Part shown: in pieces, positions 50,817 through 57,399 of the stretch | Numbering within the stretch: position 1 is the stretch's first letter | Layout: every line of letters begins with the position of its first letter | Assembly: GCA_023387235.1 (NCBI GenBank) | Contig: JAEWIJ010000068.1 | Coordinates: forward strand, 1-63,944 | DNA: 63,944 nucleotides | Direction of reading: 5' to 3' | DNA from: Pseudomonadota bacterium | GTDB taxonomy: Bacteria; Pseudomonadota; Alphaproteobacteria; Rhizobiales; Hyphomicrobiaceae | Made by a program: the position numbers and the translations under genes | The notes under the pieces: model-generated | Seen by the model: only the letters and a program-made list of their open reading frames with translations | Databases searched by the model: none | Told to the model about the DNA's origin: nothing

Positions 50817-50945
50817 TCCCCTCCCCCTTGCGGGGAGGGGTTAGGGGTGGGGGGAACCCCATCGCTATCGTTCTGCAATCCCCCCCTCCTAACCTCCCCC
50901 ACGTGTATAGTGCGCGCCTCTGGCGCGACGGGGGGAGGAACAAGT
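50817..50945. repeat. Family 1 palindromic repeat, variant composite (copy d)
   Basis: The left unit CCCCTCCCCCTTGCGGGGAG continues into GGGGTTAGGGGTGGGGGG. After a spacer, CCCCCCTCCTAACCTCCCCC and a terminal GGGGGGAGG complete the inverted arrangement. The left unit is nearly the reverse complement of the right unit in hemW at 52105-52143. It ends just upstream of the VOC gene ribosome site. Confidence 0.8.
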
Positions 50946-50958
50946 TAGGAGTTTGGAT

Positions 50959-51384
50959 ATGACCGAGAAGGCACCGCCGGCCGGCATTCTCGAAACCGTC
51001 ATGTACGCGGTCGACCTCGACGCGACGGAAGCCTTCTACGCGGACGTGCTCGGTATGGTGCCCTTCTCCAAGCTCGCGGGGCGCCAGCTCTTCTATCGCT
51101 GCGGGGATCAGGTGCTGCTGATCTTCAACCCGCAAGCGACCGTCGTGCCACCGCCTGCGGATGCAAAGCTTCCCGTACCGCCACACGGCGCGACTGGCGA
51201 AGGCCACGTCTGCTTCCGCGCGAGCCGCGACGAGATCGACGCCTGGAAGCAGCGTCTCGAAAAAGCGGGCGTTGCCATCGAAGCGGATTTCGTGTGGCCG
51301 AGCGGCGGGCGCTCGATCTATTTCCGCGATCCCGCGGGCAACTGTCTCGAGTTTGCCGAACCGAAAATATGGGGCCTCACCTGA
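50959..51384 (+). CDS. VOC (glyoxalase/bleomycin-resistance fold) family protein
   Basis: The 141-residue protein has the two beta-alpha-beta-beta-beta modules of the VOC superfamily: LETVMYAVDLDATEAFYADVLG in the first, and GHVCFRASRDEIDAW with SIYFRDPAGNCLEF in the second. The DPAGN turn and the terminal Glu (CLEF) resemble metal-binding dioxygenases or glyoxalase-like enzymes. Substrate is unknown. The TGATG junction with rdgB (1-base stop/start overlap at 51384) shows translational coupling. Confidence 0.85.
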   Translation: MTEKAPPAGILETVMYAVDLDATEAFYADVLGMVPFSKLAGRQLFYRCGDQVLLIFNPQATVVPPPADAKLPVPPHGATGEGHVCFRASRDEIDAWKQRLEKAGVAIEADFVWPSGGRSIYFRDPAGNCLEFAEPKIWGLT

Positions 51385-52007
51385 TGCGCAAACTCGAACG
51401 CGGCACGCGGCTCGTCGTCGCCAGTCACAACCCGGGCAAGATCCGCGAGATCAACGATCTCATCCGGCCGTTCGGCATGAGTGCCGTTTCCGCCGGCGAG
51501 CTTGGCATCAGCGAGCCCGAGGAGACCGAGACGACGTTCGCCGGCAATGCGCGTCTCAAGGCGTTGCACAGTGCGAAAGCGAGCGGTCTGCCGGCGCTTT
51601 CGGATGACTCCGGCCTTGAAGTGGAGGCGCTCGGTGGCGATCCCGGCGTCTATTCCGCGCGCTGGGCCGGGCCGTCGAAGGATTTCAACTACGCCATGCA
51701 GCGCGTCGAGCAGGCCCTGCAGGAGAAGTTCGCGGCTGATCCCGACGCGCGACGCGCGAACTTCACCGCCGCGCTCTGCCTTGCGTGGCCGGATGGCCAG
51801 ACGGAGGTTTTCGAGGGCAAGGTTTTCGGCCAGCTCGTGTGGCCGCCGCGCGGCGACAAGGGCTTCGGTTATGACCCGATGTTCCTTGCCGATGGCGAAG
51901 AGCTGACCTTCGGCGAGATGGAGCCTGACGCCAAGCACGCGATCAGCCATCGCGCCCGCGCCTTCGCGCTGTTCGTCGCAGCGTGTTTGGATAAACGCGA
52001 TGGGTAG
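51384..52007 (+). CDS. rdgB: Non-canonical purine NTP pyrophosphatase (dITP/XTP)
   Basis: RdgB hydrolyses ITP, dITP and XTP to monophosphates, keeping deaminated purines out of nucleic acids. The 207-residue protein shows the family motifs SHNPGKIREI, TFAGNARLKA, LSDDSGLEVEAL, GVYSARWAG and GFGYDPMF, plus the terminal SHRARA. It overlaps the VOC gene stop by 1 base and its own stop overlaps the upstream possible start of hemW by 8 bases, so the three genes form a tight operon. Confidence 0.96.
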   Translation: MRKLERGTRLVVASHNPGKIREINDLIRPFGMSAVSAGELGISEPEETETTFAGNARLKALHSAKASGLPALSDDSGLEVEALGGDPGVYSARWAGPSKDFNYAMQRVEQALQEKFAADPDARRANFTAALCLAWPDGQTEVFEGKVFGQLVWPPRGDKGFGYDPMFLADGEELTFGEMEPDAKHAISHRARAFALFVAACLDKRDG

Positions 52008-53355
52008 AGCTGGCGCTGCCGAAATCCTCTCCCCCCTTGTGGGGGTGGGCAAGGGAGGGGGGGATCGCAGAACATCTGCGGTTGGGATGCCCTCCACCGT
52101 CGGGATGCCCCCCACCCCTAACCCCTCCCCGCAAGGGGGAGGGGGATTTTCGTCGCGCGATCGCGACGCCGATCGCCCAATAGCGACAGACCCCGGCTTC
52201 GGCGTCTATGTCCATTGGCCGTTCTGCGCGTCGAAGTGCCCCTACTGCGACTTCAACAGCCACGTGCGTATGGCCGGCATCGACGAGCCGCGCTTTGCCG
52301 CAGCCTTCGCGCGCGAGATCGCACACATGGCTGCGCTCGCGCCGGGCCGCACGGTGACCAGCATCTTTCTCGGCGGCGGCACGCCATCGCTCATGAAGCC
52401 CGAAACTGTCGGCGGTATCCTCGATGCGATCGCTGGAGGATGGCTGGTGGCACGCGATGCGGAGATCACGCTCGAAGCCAATCCGTCGAGCGTGGAGGCT
52501 GATCGCTTTGCCGGTTATCGCACGGCCGGTGTGAATCGCGTGTCGCTCGGCGTGCAGGCGCTCAACGATGGCGATCTGAAATCCCTCGGCCGTCTTCACT
52601 CCGTCGCCGAGGCGCGCCGCGCCATCGACATCGCCGCGCGCACGTTCGAGCGCTTCTCCTTCGATCTGATCTATGCGCGCCCCTCGCAGACGCCCGAAGC
52701 CTGGCGTGCGGAGCTGAGCGAAGCGCTTGGCATGATGCGCGATCATCTCTCGCTCTATCAGCTCACCATCGAGGAAGGCACGCCGTTCTTCGGCCTGCAT
52801 CGCGCCGGCAAGCTTGCCGTGCCCGAGCCGGAACTCGCCGATGCGCTCTATGAGATCACGCAGGAGCTGACGGACGCGGCCAGCATCCCCGCTTACGAAA
52901 TCTCGAACCACGCGCGCGCAGGTGCCGAAAGCCGGCACAATCTCACGTATTGGCGTTATGGCGACTATGCGGGTGTCGGTCCCGGCGCACATGGCCGCCT
53001 CGTTATCGACGGCAAGCGCCACGCGCTCATGACGGAGCGCCAGCCCGAGGCCTGGGCGACGTCTGTCGAGCAGCACGACCACGCCATTGTCGAGGACACG
53101 ATGCTCGCGCGTGCCGAAGAGGCCGACGAGATGCTGCTCATGGGGCTGCGTCTTGCCGAGGGCATCGATCTTGGGCGGCTCGAAGCGCTTGGCGGCGTGC
53201 GACCGTCACGTGCGGCCATCGAGCGACTGGAGAAGCTCGCGCTCATCCAACAACCGACGCCCGATCGCCTCGTCGCGACTCGCGCCGGTCGCTTCGTGCT
53301 CAACGAGCTGGTCTTGCAGCTATCAGCGAGTTTCGAGGCGGTCGCTTCGGGTTGA
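52000..53355 (+). CDS. hemW: HemW, radical SAM heme chaperone, with repeat-encoded N terminus
   Basis: HemW binds heme and a [4Fe-4S] cluster and delivers heme to respiratory enzymes; it was long called an oxygen-independent coproporphyrinogen oxidase. The CxxxCxxC site is Cys76, Cys80 and Cys83, later than usual. Residues about 9-50 are encoded by a family 1 palindromic repeat (52022-52150) read in frame (PTPNPSPQGGG). From the end of the repeat to the radical SAM motif there is no in-frame ATG, GTG or TTG. Translation must therefore start at ATG 52000, overlapping rdgB, or inside the repeat at 52087 or 52105. The rest of the protein (HemN-type C-terminal domain) is normal. Confidence 0.92.
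   Translation: MGRAGAAEILSPLVGVGKGGGDRRTSAVGMPSTVGMPPTPNPSPQGGGGFSSRDRDADRPIATDPGFGVYVHWPFCASKCPYCDFNSHVRMAGIDEPRFAAAFAREIAHMAALAPGRTVTSIFLGGGTPSLMKPETVGGILDAIAGGWLVARDAEITLEANPSSVEADRFAGYRTAGVNRVSLGVQALNDGDLKSLGRLHSVAEARRAIDIAARTFERFSFDLIYARPSQTPEAWRAELSEALGMMRDHLSLYQLTIEEGTPFFGLHRAGKLAVPEPELADALYEITQELTDAASIPAYEISNHARAGAESRHNLTYWRYGDYAGVGPGAHGRLVIDGKRHALMTERQPEAWATSVEQHDHAIVEDTMLARAEEADEMLLMGLRLAEGIDLGRLEALGGVRPSRAAIERLEKLALIQQPTPDRLVATRAGRFVLNELVLQLSASFEAVASG
52022..52150. repeat. Family 1 palindromic repeat inserted in frame in hemW (copy e)
   Basis: Left unit CTCTCCCCCCTTGTGGGGG, a spacer with CATCTGCGG and CACCGTCGGG, and right unit CCCCACCCCTAACCCCTCCC continuing to GCAAGGGGGAGG. All of it is open in the hemW frame. 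It is one of at least eight family 1 loci here and the only one inside a gene. Confidence 0.85.
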
Positions 53356-53371
53356 CGCGAATGCGCCGTTG

Positions 53372-53490
53372 TCCCTTCTCCCCGTCCTTCACGGGGAGAA
53401 GGTTAGGATGAGGGGCGGGAACTTGCGCCGACGTTTGCGTATGCCGCCGCCCCTCACCCTAACCCTCTCCCCGCTTGCGGGGAGAGGGGA
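53372..53490. repeat. Composite palindromic repeat, family 1 (copy c)
   Basis: Units CCTTCTCCCCGT/ACGGGGAGAAGG and CCTCTCCCCGC/GCGGGGAGAGG face each other around CGCCGACGTTTGCGTATGCC. It lies between convergent hemW and argC, 16 bases after the hemW stop and 10 bases from the argC stop. Confidence 0.85.
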
Positions 53491-53499
53491 TTTCGATGC

Positions 53500-54471
53500 T
53501 CATCCCAACCCCAGCATGATCCCGAGGTTCTGCACGGCGGCGCCGGAGGCGCCCTTGCCGAGATTGTCGAGACGCGCGACGAGCACCGCCTGTTTCAGCG
53601 CCGCATTCCCGTAAACGAACAACTCGATTTTATCCGTGCCGTTGAGTGCTTCGGCTTCGAGACGCGGTAGCGCCACGACCGGCTCCTTGATCACCGATAC
53701 GAGCTTCTGGCCCTGATAGTACTTCTCCAAGGCGAGCTCGATGTCCTTCGGGCACGGCGCGCCCGGCAGCGTGTCGAGATGAAGCGGCACGCTCACCAGC
53801 ATACCCTGACGGAAGTTGCCGACGGACGGGACGAAGATCGGCCGCCGCGTCAGATGGCTGTACTTCTGCAGCTCCGATACATGCTTGTGCGTCATGCCGA
53901 GGCCGTACAGCTCGAACGATGGCGCTGTGCCATCCGCATAGGCCTGGATCATGGATTTGCCGCCGCCCGAGTAACCCGAGACCGCGTTGACGGTGATCGG
54001 ATAGTCAGCGGGAATGATGCCGGCGTCGACCAGCGGCCGCAGCAGCAGGATGCCGCCCGTCGGATAGCAGCCGGGATTGGTCACGCGCTTCGACGTGGCG
54101 ATCGCCTCGGCTTGGCCCGGTGCCAGCTCGGGAACGCCATACGTCCAGCCATCGGCGACGCGGTGCGCGGTCGAGGCGTCGATGATGCGTGGGCTCTTCT
54201 CGCCGAGCTGGTCCGCGAGCGCCACGGCTTCCTTCGCGGCATCGTCCGGCAGGCAGAGAATGACGACGTCCACGTCCGCCATGAGGGCCTTGCGCGCGGC
54301 CGGATCCTTCCGCTTCTCGGGATCGATGGACCTGACCTCGACGCCCGTGGCGCCGGCGAGGCGCTCGCGAATCTCGAGGCCGGTCGTGCCGGCTTCACCG
54401 TCGATGAAGACGGTCGGGACCTTGCCTTTGATGGCTGTCGGCTTGCTCTTGGCAGCGGTCGTGGTGGCCAT
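53500..54471 (-). CDS. argC: N-acetyl-gamma-glutamyl-phosphate reductase (type 2)
   Basis: ArgC reduces N-acetylglutamyl phosphate with NADPH in arginine synthesis. The 323-residue enzyme has the nucleotide-binding FIDGEAGTTGLEI near the start, catalytic Cys135 in TNPGCYPTGG, and AVSGYSGGGKSMI. The short form and the DGEAGTTG sequence mark it as the type 2 (proteobacterial) AGPR. An N-terminal extension of about 17 Lys/Thr-rich residues precedes the core. A hairpin with a T-run sits 42 bases upstream of its ATG, suggesting attenuation. The usual rplM-rpsI neighbours are absent. Confidence 0.95.
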   Translation of the reverse strand: MATTTAAKSKPTAIKGKVPTVFIDGEAGTTGLEIRERLAGATGVEVRSIDPEKRKDPAARKALMADVDVVILCLPDDAAKEAVALADQLGEKSPRIIDASTAHRVADGWTYGVPELAPGQAEAIATSKRVTNPGCYPTGGILLLRPLVDAGIIPADYPITVNAVSGYSGGGKSMIQAYADGTAPSFELYGLGMTHKHVSELQKYSHLTRRPIFVPSVGNFRQGMLVSVPLHLDTLPGAPCPKDIELALEKYYQGQKLVSVIKEPVVALPRLEAEALNGTDKIELFVYGNAALKQAVLVARLDNLGKGASGAAVQNLGIMLGLG

Positions 54472-54512
54472 GGTCGTGATCCTGATGTGAGAGCGGTGGT
54501 GCTTGCGGGCAC

Positions 54513-54584
54513 AAAAAAAGCCGCGTCAGGGCGGCGGCGATCGATCAACGGGCTTCTTTAAGACTGCAAGCCGTCATCGCCGCC
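54513..54584 (-). promoter_or_regulatory. Attenuator-like leader of argC
   Basis: In the minus-strand leader, GGCGGCGAT (54584-54576) can pair with ATCGCCGCC (54541-54533). A second hairpin, GCCGC (54535-54531) with GCGGC (54524-54520), is followed by seven Ts. The two stems share three bases, so they exclude each other. Between the first arms is a 10-codon ORF (54577-54545) with one Arg codon next to its stop. No good ribosome site precedes that ORF. Confidence 0.45.
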
Positions 54585-54715
54585 GCGCCAGCGGGCGCGC
54601 GCGCAAACGTCGGATGATGGCGAAACCGGTGCTCATGGCCGGGAAAATGATGAAACGGCTCCCGAAAGTCAATGGCCATCCGTTCCGAGGAGAATGTCCG
54701 CCGCGGCGGCAATCG

Positions 54716-55753
54716 TCAGATGACGCGCCTGTGGCCTTCCCGGCGCCTCAGCGCCCGAATGGCGGTCATGGTTTCTGAAAGGCTCCGGTCGAGCCCGATG
54801 GACTGGTTCCAGCCGAGTTCGGCCTTGGCGCGGGCGTTGCTGACCTTCGTGACCTTGCCGCGCATGGTGGCGACCAGCGCCGGGGTGACCATGCGAGGCG
54901 TGTGAAAGATCGTCGAGCGCAGCCAGTCAAGAGCAGGACCGGCGCTCATGACGAAGTCCGGGAGCACGGCGGGCGCTGCTGGCGTGGAGGCGTCCGACCA
55001 GTGCATGAGCAGGCTCAGCTCGCGCATGGTCGGCGCGTGATCGTTGGCGATGATGAAGCGCCCGGCGACATCGCGTTCAGCAGCCAGCACGTGGGCGGCG
55101 GCAACGTCGCGCACATCGACATAGGCGAGATTGGTATTCGGCGCGCCGAGGCGCATGGAGCCAAGCATGACGCTCTCGATCAAGCCGAGCGAGGGCGTGC
55201 GGCGGTTAAAATCGGGACCGCCGACCGTGCCCGGCAGGATGGCAACAAGCTTGACGCCCGTCTCGTCCGCGGCCTTCCACGCGGCCTGCTCGCCCTCCGT
55301 CTTGGCGCGGAAGTAGGGAACATCGAGCTCGGTTGCCCAATGCTCCTCCGTCACGGGCGGATCGGCGGGACCTACGCGCGGGAGGGCGGCGACAGAGGAC
55401 GTCAGCACAACCTTCGGCACGCCGGCACGCGCAGCGGCGCGCACGGCATTGGCAGCGCCCTCGGTGCTGTCGCGCAGCATGGATTGCGTCTCGGCCGGCG
55501 CCTGCGGATGCATGGCATAGGTCGCAGCGACGTGGACCAGCACATCCATGCCGCGACACGCCTCGACGAACGGCTCGAGCGCGCGCACGTCGAGGCTGAC
55601 GATATCGTCGATGCCAAGGGCGCGGAGCGGATCGGCCTTCGCCGCGTCGTCCGCCGAACGGATCGAGGCCCGTACCTCATGGCCCTGCGCGAGGAGCGCC
55701 TTGCAGACGCTGAAGCCCACGTGCCCGTTCGCGCCTGTCACGAGCATCTTCAT
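54716..55753 (-). CDS. NAD(P)-dependent epimerase/reductase, dihydroflavonol reductase-like
   Basis: The 345-residue extended short-chain dehydrogenase has the Rossmann motif TGANGHVGF near residue 6, the TSSVAAL catalytic Ser/Thr region and a YFRAK motif supplying the Tyr and Lys. These features place it near dihydroflavonol-4-reductase/aldehyde reductase proteins; in bacteria such proteins act on varied carbonyls. Substrate is unknown. The upstream membrane-protein gene is 12 bases away, so the two are an operon. Confidence 0.87.
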   Translation of the reverse strand: MKMLVTGANGHVGFSVCKALLAQGHEVRASIRSADDAAKADPLRALGIDDIVSLDVRALEPFVEACRGMDVLVHVAATYAMHPQAPAETQSMLRDSTEGAANAVRAAARAGVPKVVLTSSVAALPRVGPADPPVTEEHWATELDVPYFRAKTEGEQAAWKAADETGVKLVAILPGTVGGPDFNRRTPSLGLIESVMLGSMRLGAPNTNLAYVDVRDVAAAHVLAAERDVAGRFIIANDHAPTMRELSLLMHWSDASTPAAPAVLPDFVMSAGPALDWLRSTIFHTPRMVTPALVATMRGKVTKVSNARAKAELGWNQSIGLDRSLSETMTAIRALRRREGHRRVI

Positions 55754-55765
55754 GCGAAGCTCCGC

Positions 55766-56188
55766 TCAGGCATTGACGAAGATGTTGGTCTTGCGCCGCT
55801 TGCGGGCGAGATAGAGGATGAGCATCGCGCTACCGCCGAGCACGAGCCAGGCCGGCAGGCTGAGCAGGGGGACGATCCCGCCGTCCCAGAACGCGGGATG
55901 GATTTTCAGCGAGAGTGTGCGCTTCACGTTTTCGAGCATGACCGGTGCAAGCTCGGTCCAGTACTGCAGCGCCGAGGTGACCACGAGCCCGCTGTCGTTG
56001 GCGATGGTGCGCGTGCCGTCGCTGACGAGCGCGATCAGCGCGACCAGCAGAAGAATGCGGGCGAGAATGCGCAGCGACACCTGGGCCACCGCTCGCGCGC
56101 TCGGCACGAATACCAGCAGCAGCAACACGATGCCCACCACCGTAAGGGCACGGTTCTCGCCGATGATCTCTTTGATGGTTTCGATCAT
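55766..56188 (-). CDS. Small membrane protein of unknown function
   Basis: The 140-residue protein has a membrane helix near 15-30, a second at about 38-58 and one at about 108-128, with a basic C-terminal end. The middle (SGLVVTSALQYWTELAPVML) is likely periplasmic. No family is recognised. It is co-oriented with the epimerase gene and lies 12 bases upstream of it. Confidence 0.65.
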   Translation of the reverse strand: MIETIKEIIGENRALTVVGIVLLLLVFVPSARAVAQVSLRILARILLLVALIALVSDGTRTIANDSGLVVTSALQYWTELAPVMLENVKRTLSLKIHPAFWDGGIVPLLSLPAWLVLGGSAMLILYLARKRRKTNIFVNA

Positions 56189-56347
56189 ACGCAGGTGCCG
56201 CCGCTCCGCGCGTTTGAGATTGTGCTAGCGCGCGGTGCTCTGCAAGGCAACCGCGCGCCATCACTTTCCATGACCTTGCATAAGGCCAATCATGTGGCGG
56301 CGCGCGTTCGTCGGCGCACGTATCCCCGGCAAGATACCCAGATACCC

Positions 56348-56992
56348 TTACGCCGCCTTGACGAGCCGCGAGGAGAGATCGAGCACGGCCATCATGTAGC
56401 CGACACGATCGTCCGCCGCCTCCGCGAGCAGCGAGAAGTAGTCCGGACCGCTCGGGATGATCTCGCCGATCACCTCGCCATACTCGAAACGCAGCTCCGC
56501 CTCGTGCTTCCTGGCGATCGCCTGCATCTTCGCGTTCTCGGCGAGGCAGCTCATGAAGAGAAGCCTGACGCCGCGGTTGCGTGCCGAACGAATGACGCGG
56601 CCCATGAGTGCGGAGCCTACGCCCATGTCCTGGTGGGCCCGTTCGACGGAGAAGGCAGCCTCCGCCTCCACGCCCCAGTTGTCGGCAAGTTTTCTCAGCT
56701 CTGCCGCCGCACGGATCTCACCCTCGACGAAGTAGCCGAAGACGATCGAGCCCAAGTCGTTCATGCGGGCGGCGTAGTCCTCGATGAAGCTGTCCGACAC
56801 GCCGTGGGCAAAGCGCAGCCGGCGGCTGTCCTTGTCGAGACGCAGGAGGTGATCGCGGAAGAGATGACCTTCGGTCGACCATAGCTTGCGCACGGTCGCG
56901 GCCGAGATCTGGGTCCCGCCATGTATGGACTCTGGCAGGGCCTCTGGCGCGTCGTCGGGGTCGATGACGGCGCGGGCTGTCGTGTTGCTCAT
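56348..56992 (-). CDS. GNAT family N-acetyltransferase
   Basis: The 214-residue protein has a GNAT fold: FGYFVEGEIRAAAELRK as central strands, the acetyl-CoA loop HQDMGVGSALMGRVIRSARNRG (a Q/RxxGxG/A-type motif), and LLFMSCLAENAKMQAIARKHEAEL as the late strand-helix. Substrate is unknown; the architecture suits small molecules or protein amines. ATG 56992 is preferred because AAGGGG lies upstream and the longer frame runs into palindromic DNA. Two long palindromes occupy its upstream region. Confidence 0.85.
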   Translation of the reverse strand: MSNTTARAVIDPDDAPEALPESIHGGTQISAATVRKLWSTEGHLFRDHLLRLDKDSRRLRFAHGVSDSFIEDYAARMNDLGSIVFGYFVEGEIRAAAELRKLADNWGVEAEAAFSVERAHQDMGVGSALMGRVIRSARNRGVRLLFMSCLAENAKMQAIARKHEAELRFEYGEVIGEIIPSGPDYFSLLAEAADDRVGYMMAVLDLSSRLVKAA

Positions 56993-57029
56993 GATGTACC
57001 CCTTGAGTTGGCACACGCGAGCCGGCGCT

Positions 57030-57105
57030 CTAAAGCGTCGGACCTTGAATGCGACCCACGTACGGGGCGATCTCGAAGTCGCATCAAGGTCCAGAGACGC
57101 TTTAG
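57030..57105. repeat. Long palindromic element 1 with CTAAAGC ends
   Basis: The outer arms CTAAAGCGTC and GACGCTTTAG (10 bp, perfect) enclose inner arms GGACCTTGA and TCAAGGTCC with a 3-base bulge and a further near-match, around a GC-rich centre. It lies 38 bases upstream of the GNAT start codon. Confidence 0.8.
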
Positions 57106-57117
57106 AATCATAGCGTT

Positions 57118-57193
57118 CTAAAGCAGCTTTAGACTTGAAATTCACTCCCGACCTGGCCCCGAACTCAGGTGAATTTCAAGTCCGCTGCTTTAG
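57118..57193. repeat. Long palindromic element 2 with CTAAAGC ends
   Basis: The outer arms CTAAAGCAGC and GCTGCTTTAG (10 bp, perfect) enclose inner arms GACTTGAAATTCAC and GTGAATTTCAAGTC (14 bp, perfect), with small bulges. It has the same length as element 1 (76 bp) and lies 12 bases from it. Confidence 0.85.
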
Positions 57194-57399
57194 GCGGCAC
57201 CGGTCTCACACTAGGTCATATGGGACTTCTATTGCATTGCACAATACTGCGCCCAAATGACACCTATGTTAAGCACGATTTACGAGCAATTCTGATATCT
57301 TAGCTCGTTGTTGCAGTGCCATGTTCATGGGCATTTGGGCAGCAATTGGCCGCCGCTTTGGGCGGTTCGCCGCAGTGGCCCGAAGGTCACGACGTCGGG
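57194..57399. other. Intergenic DNA upstream of the palindromes
   Basis: No gene, tRNA or terminator is visible. Bases 57220-57310 are AT-richer than the surroundings and probably contain the GNAT promoter. The priA stop codon lies at the right edge. Confidence 0.5.

Noticed and set aside
54545..54577. A proven arginine leader peptide for argC
   Set aside because: The 10-codon frame has one Arg codon and no ribosome site; the hairpins are reported, but the peptide is not called as a gene.
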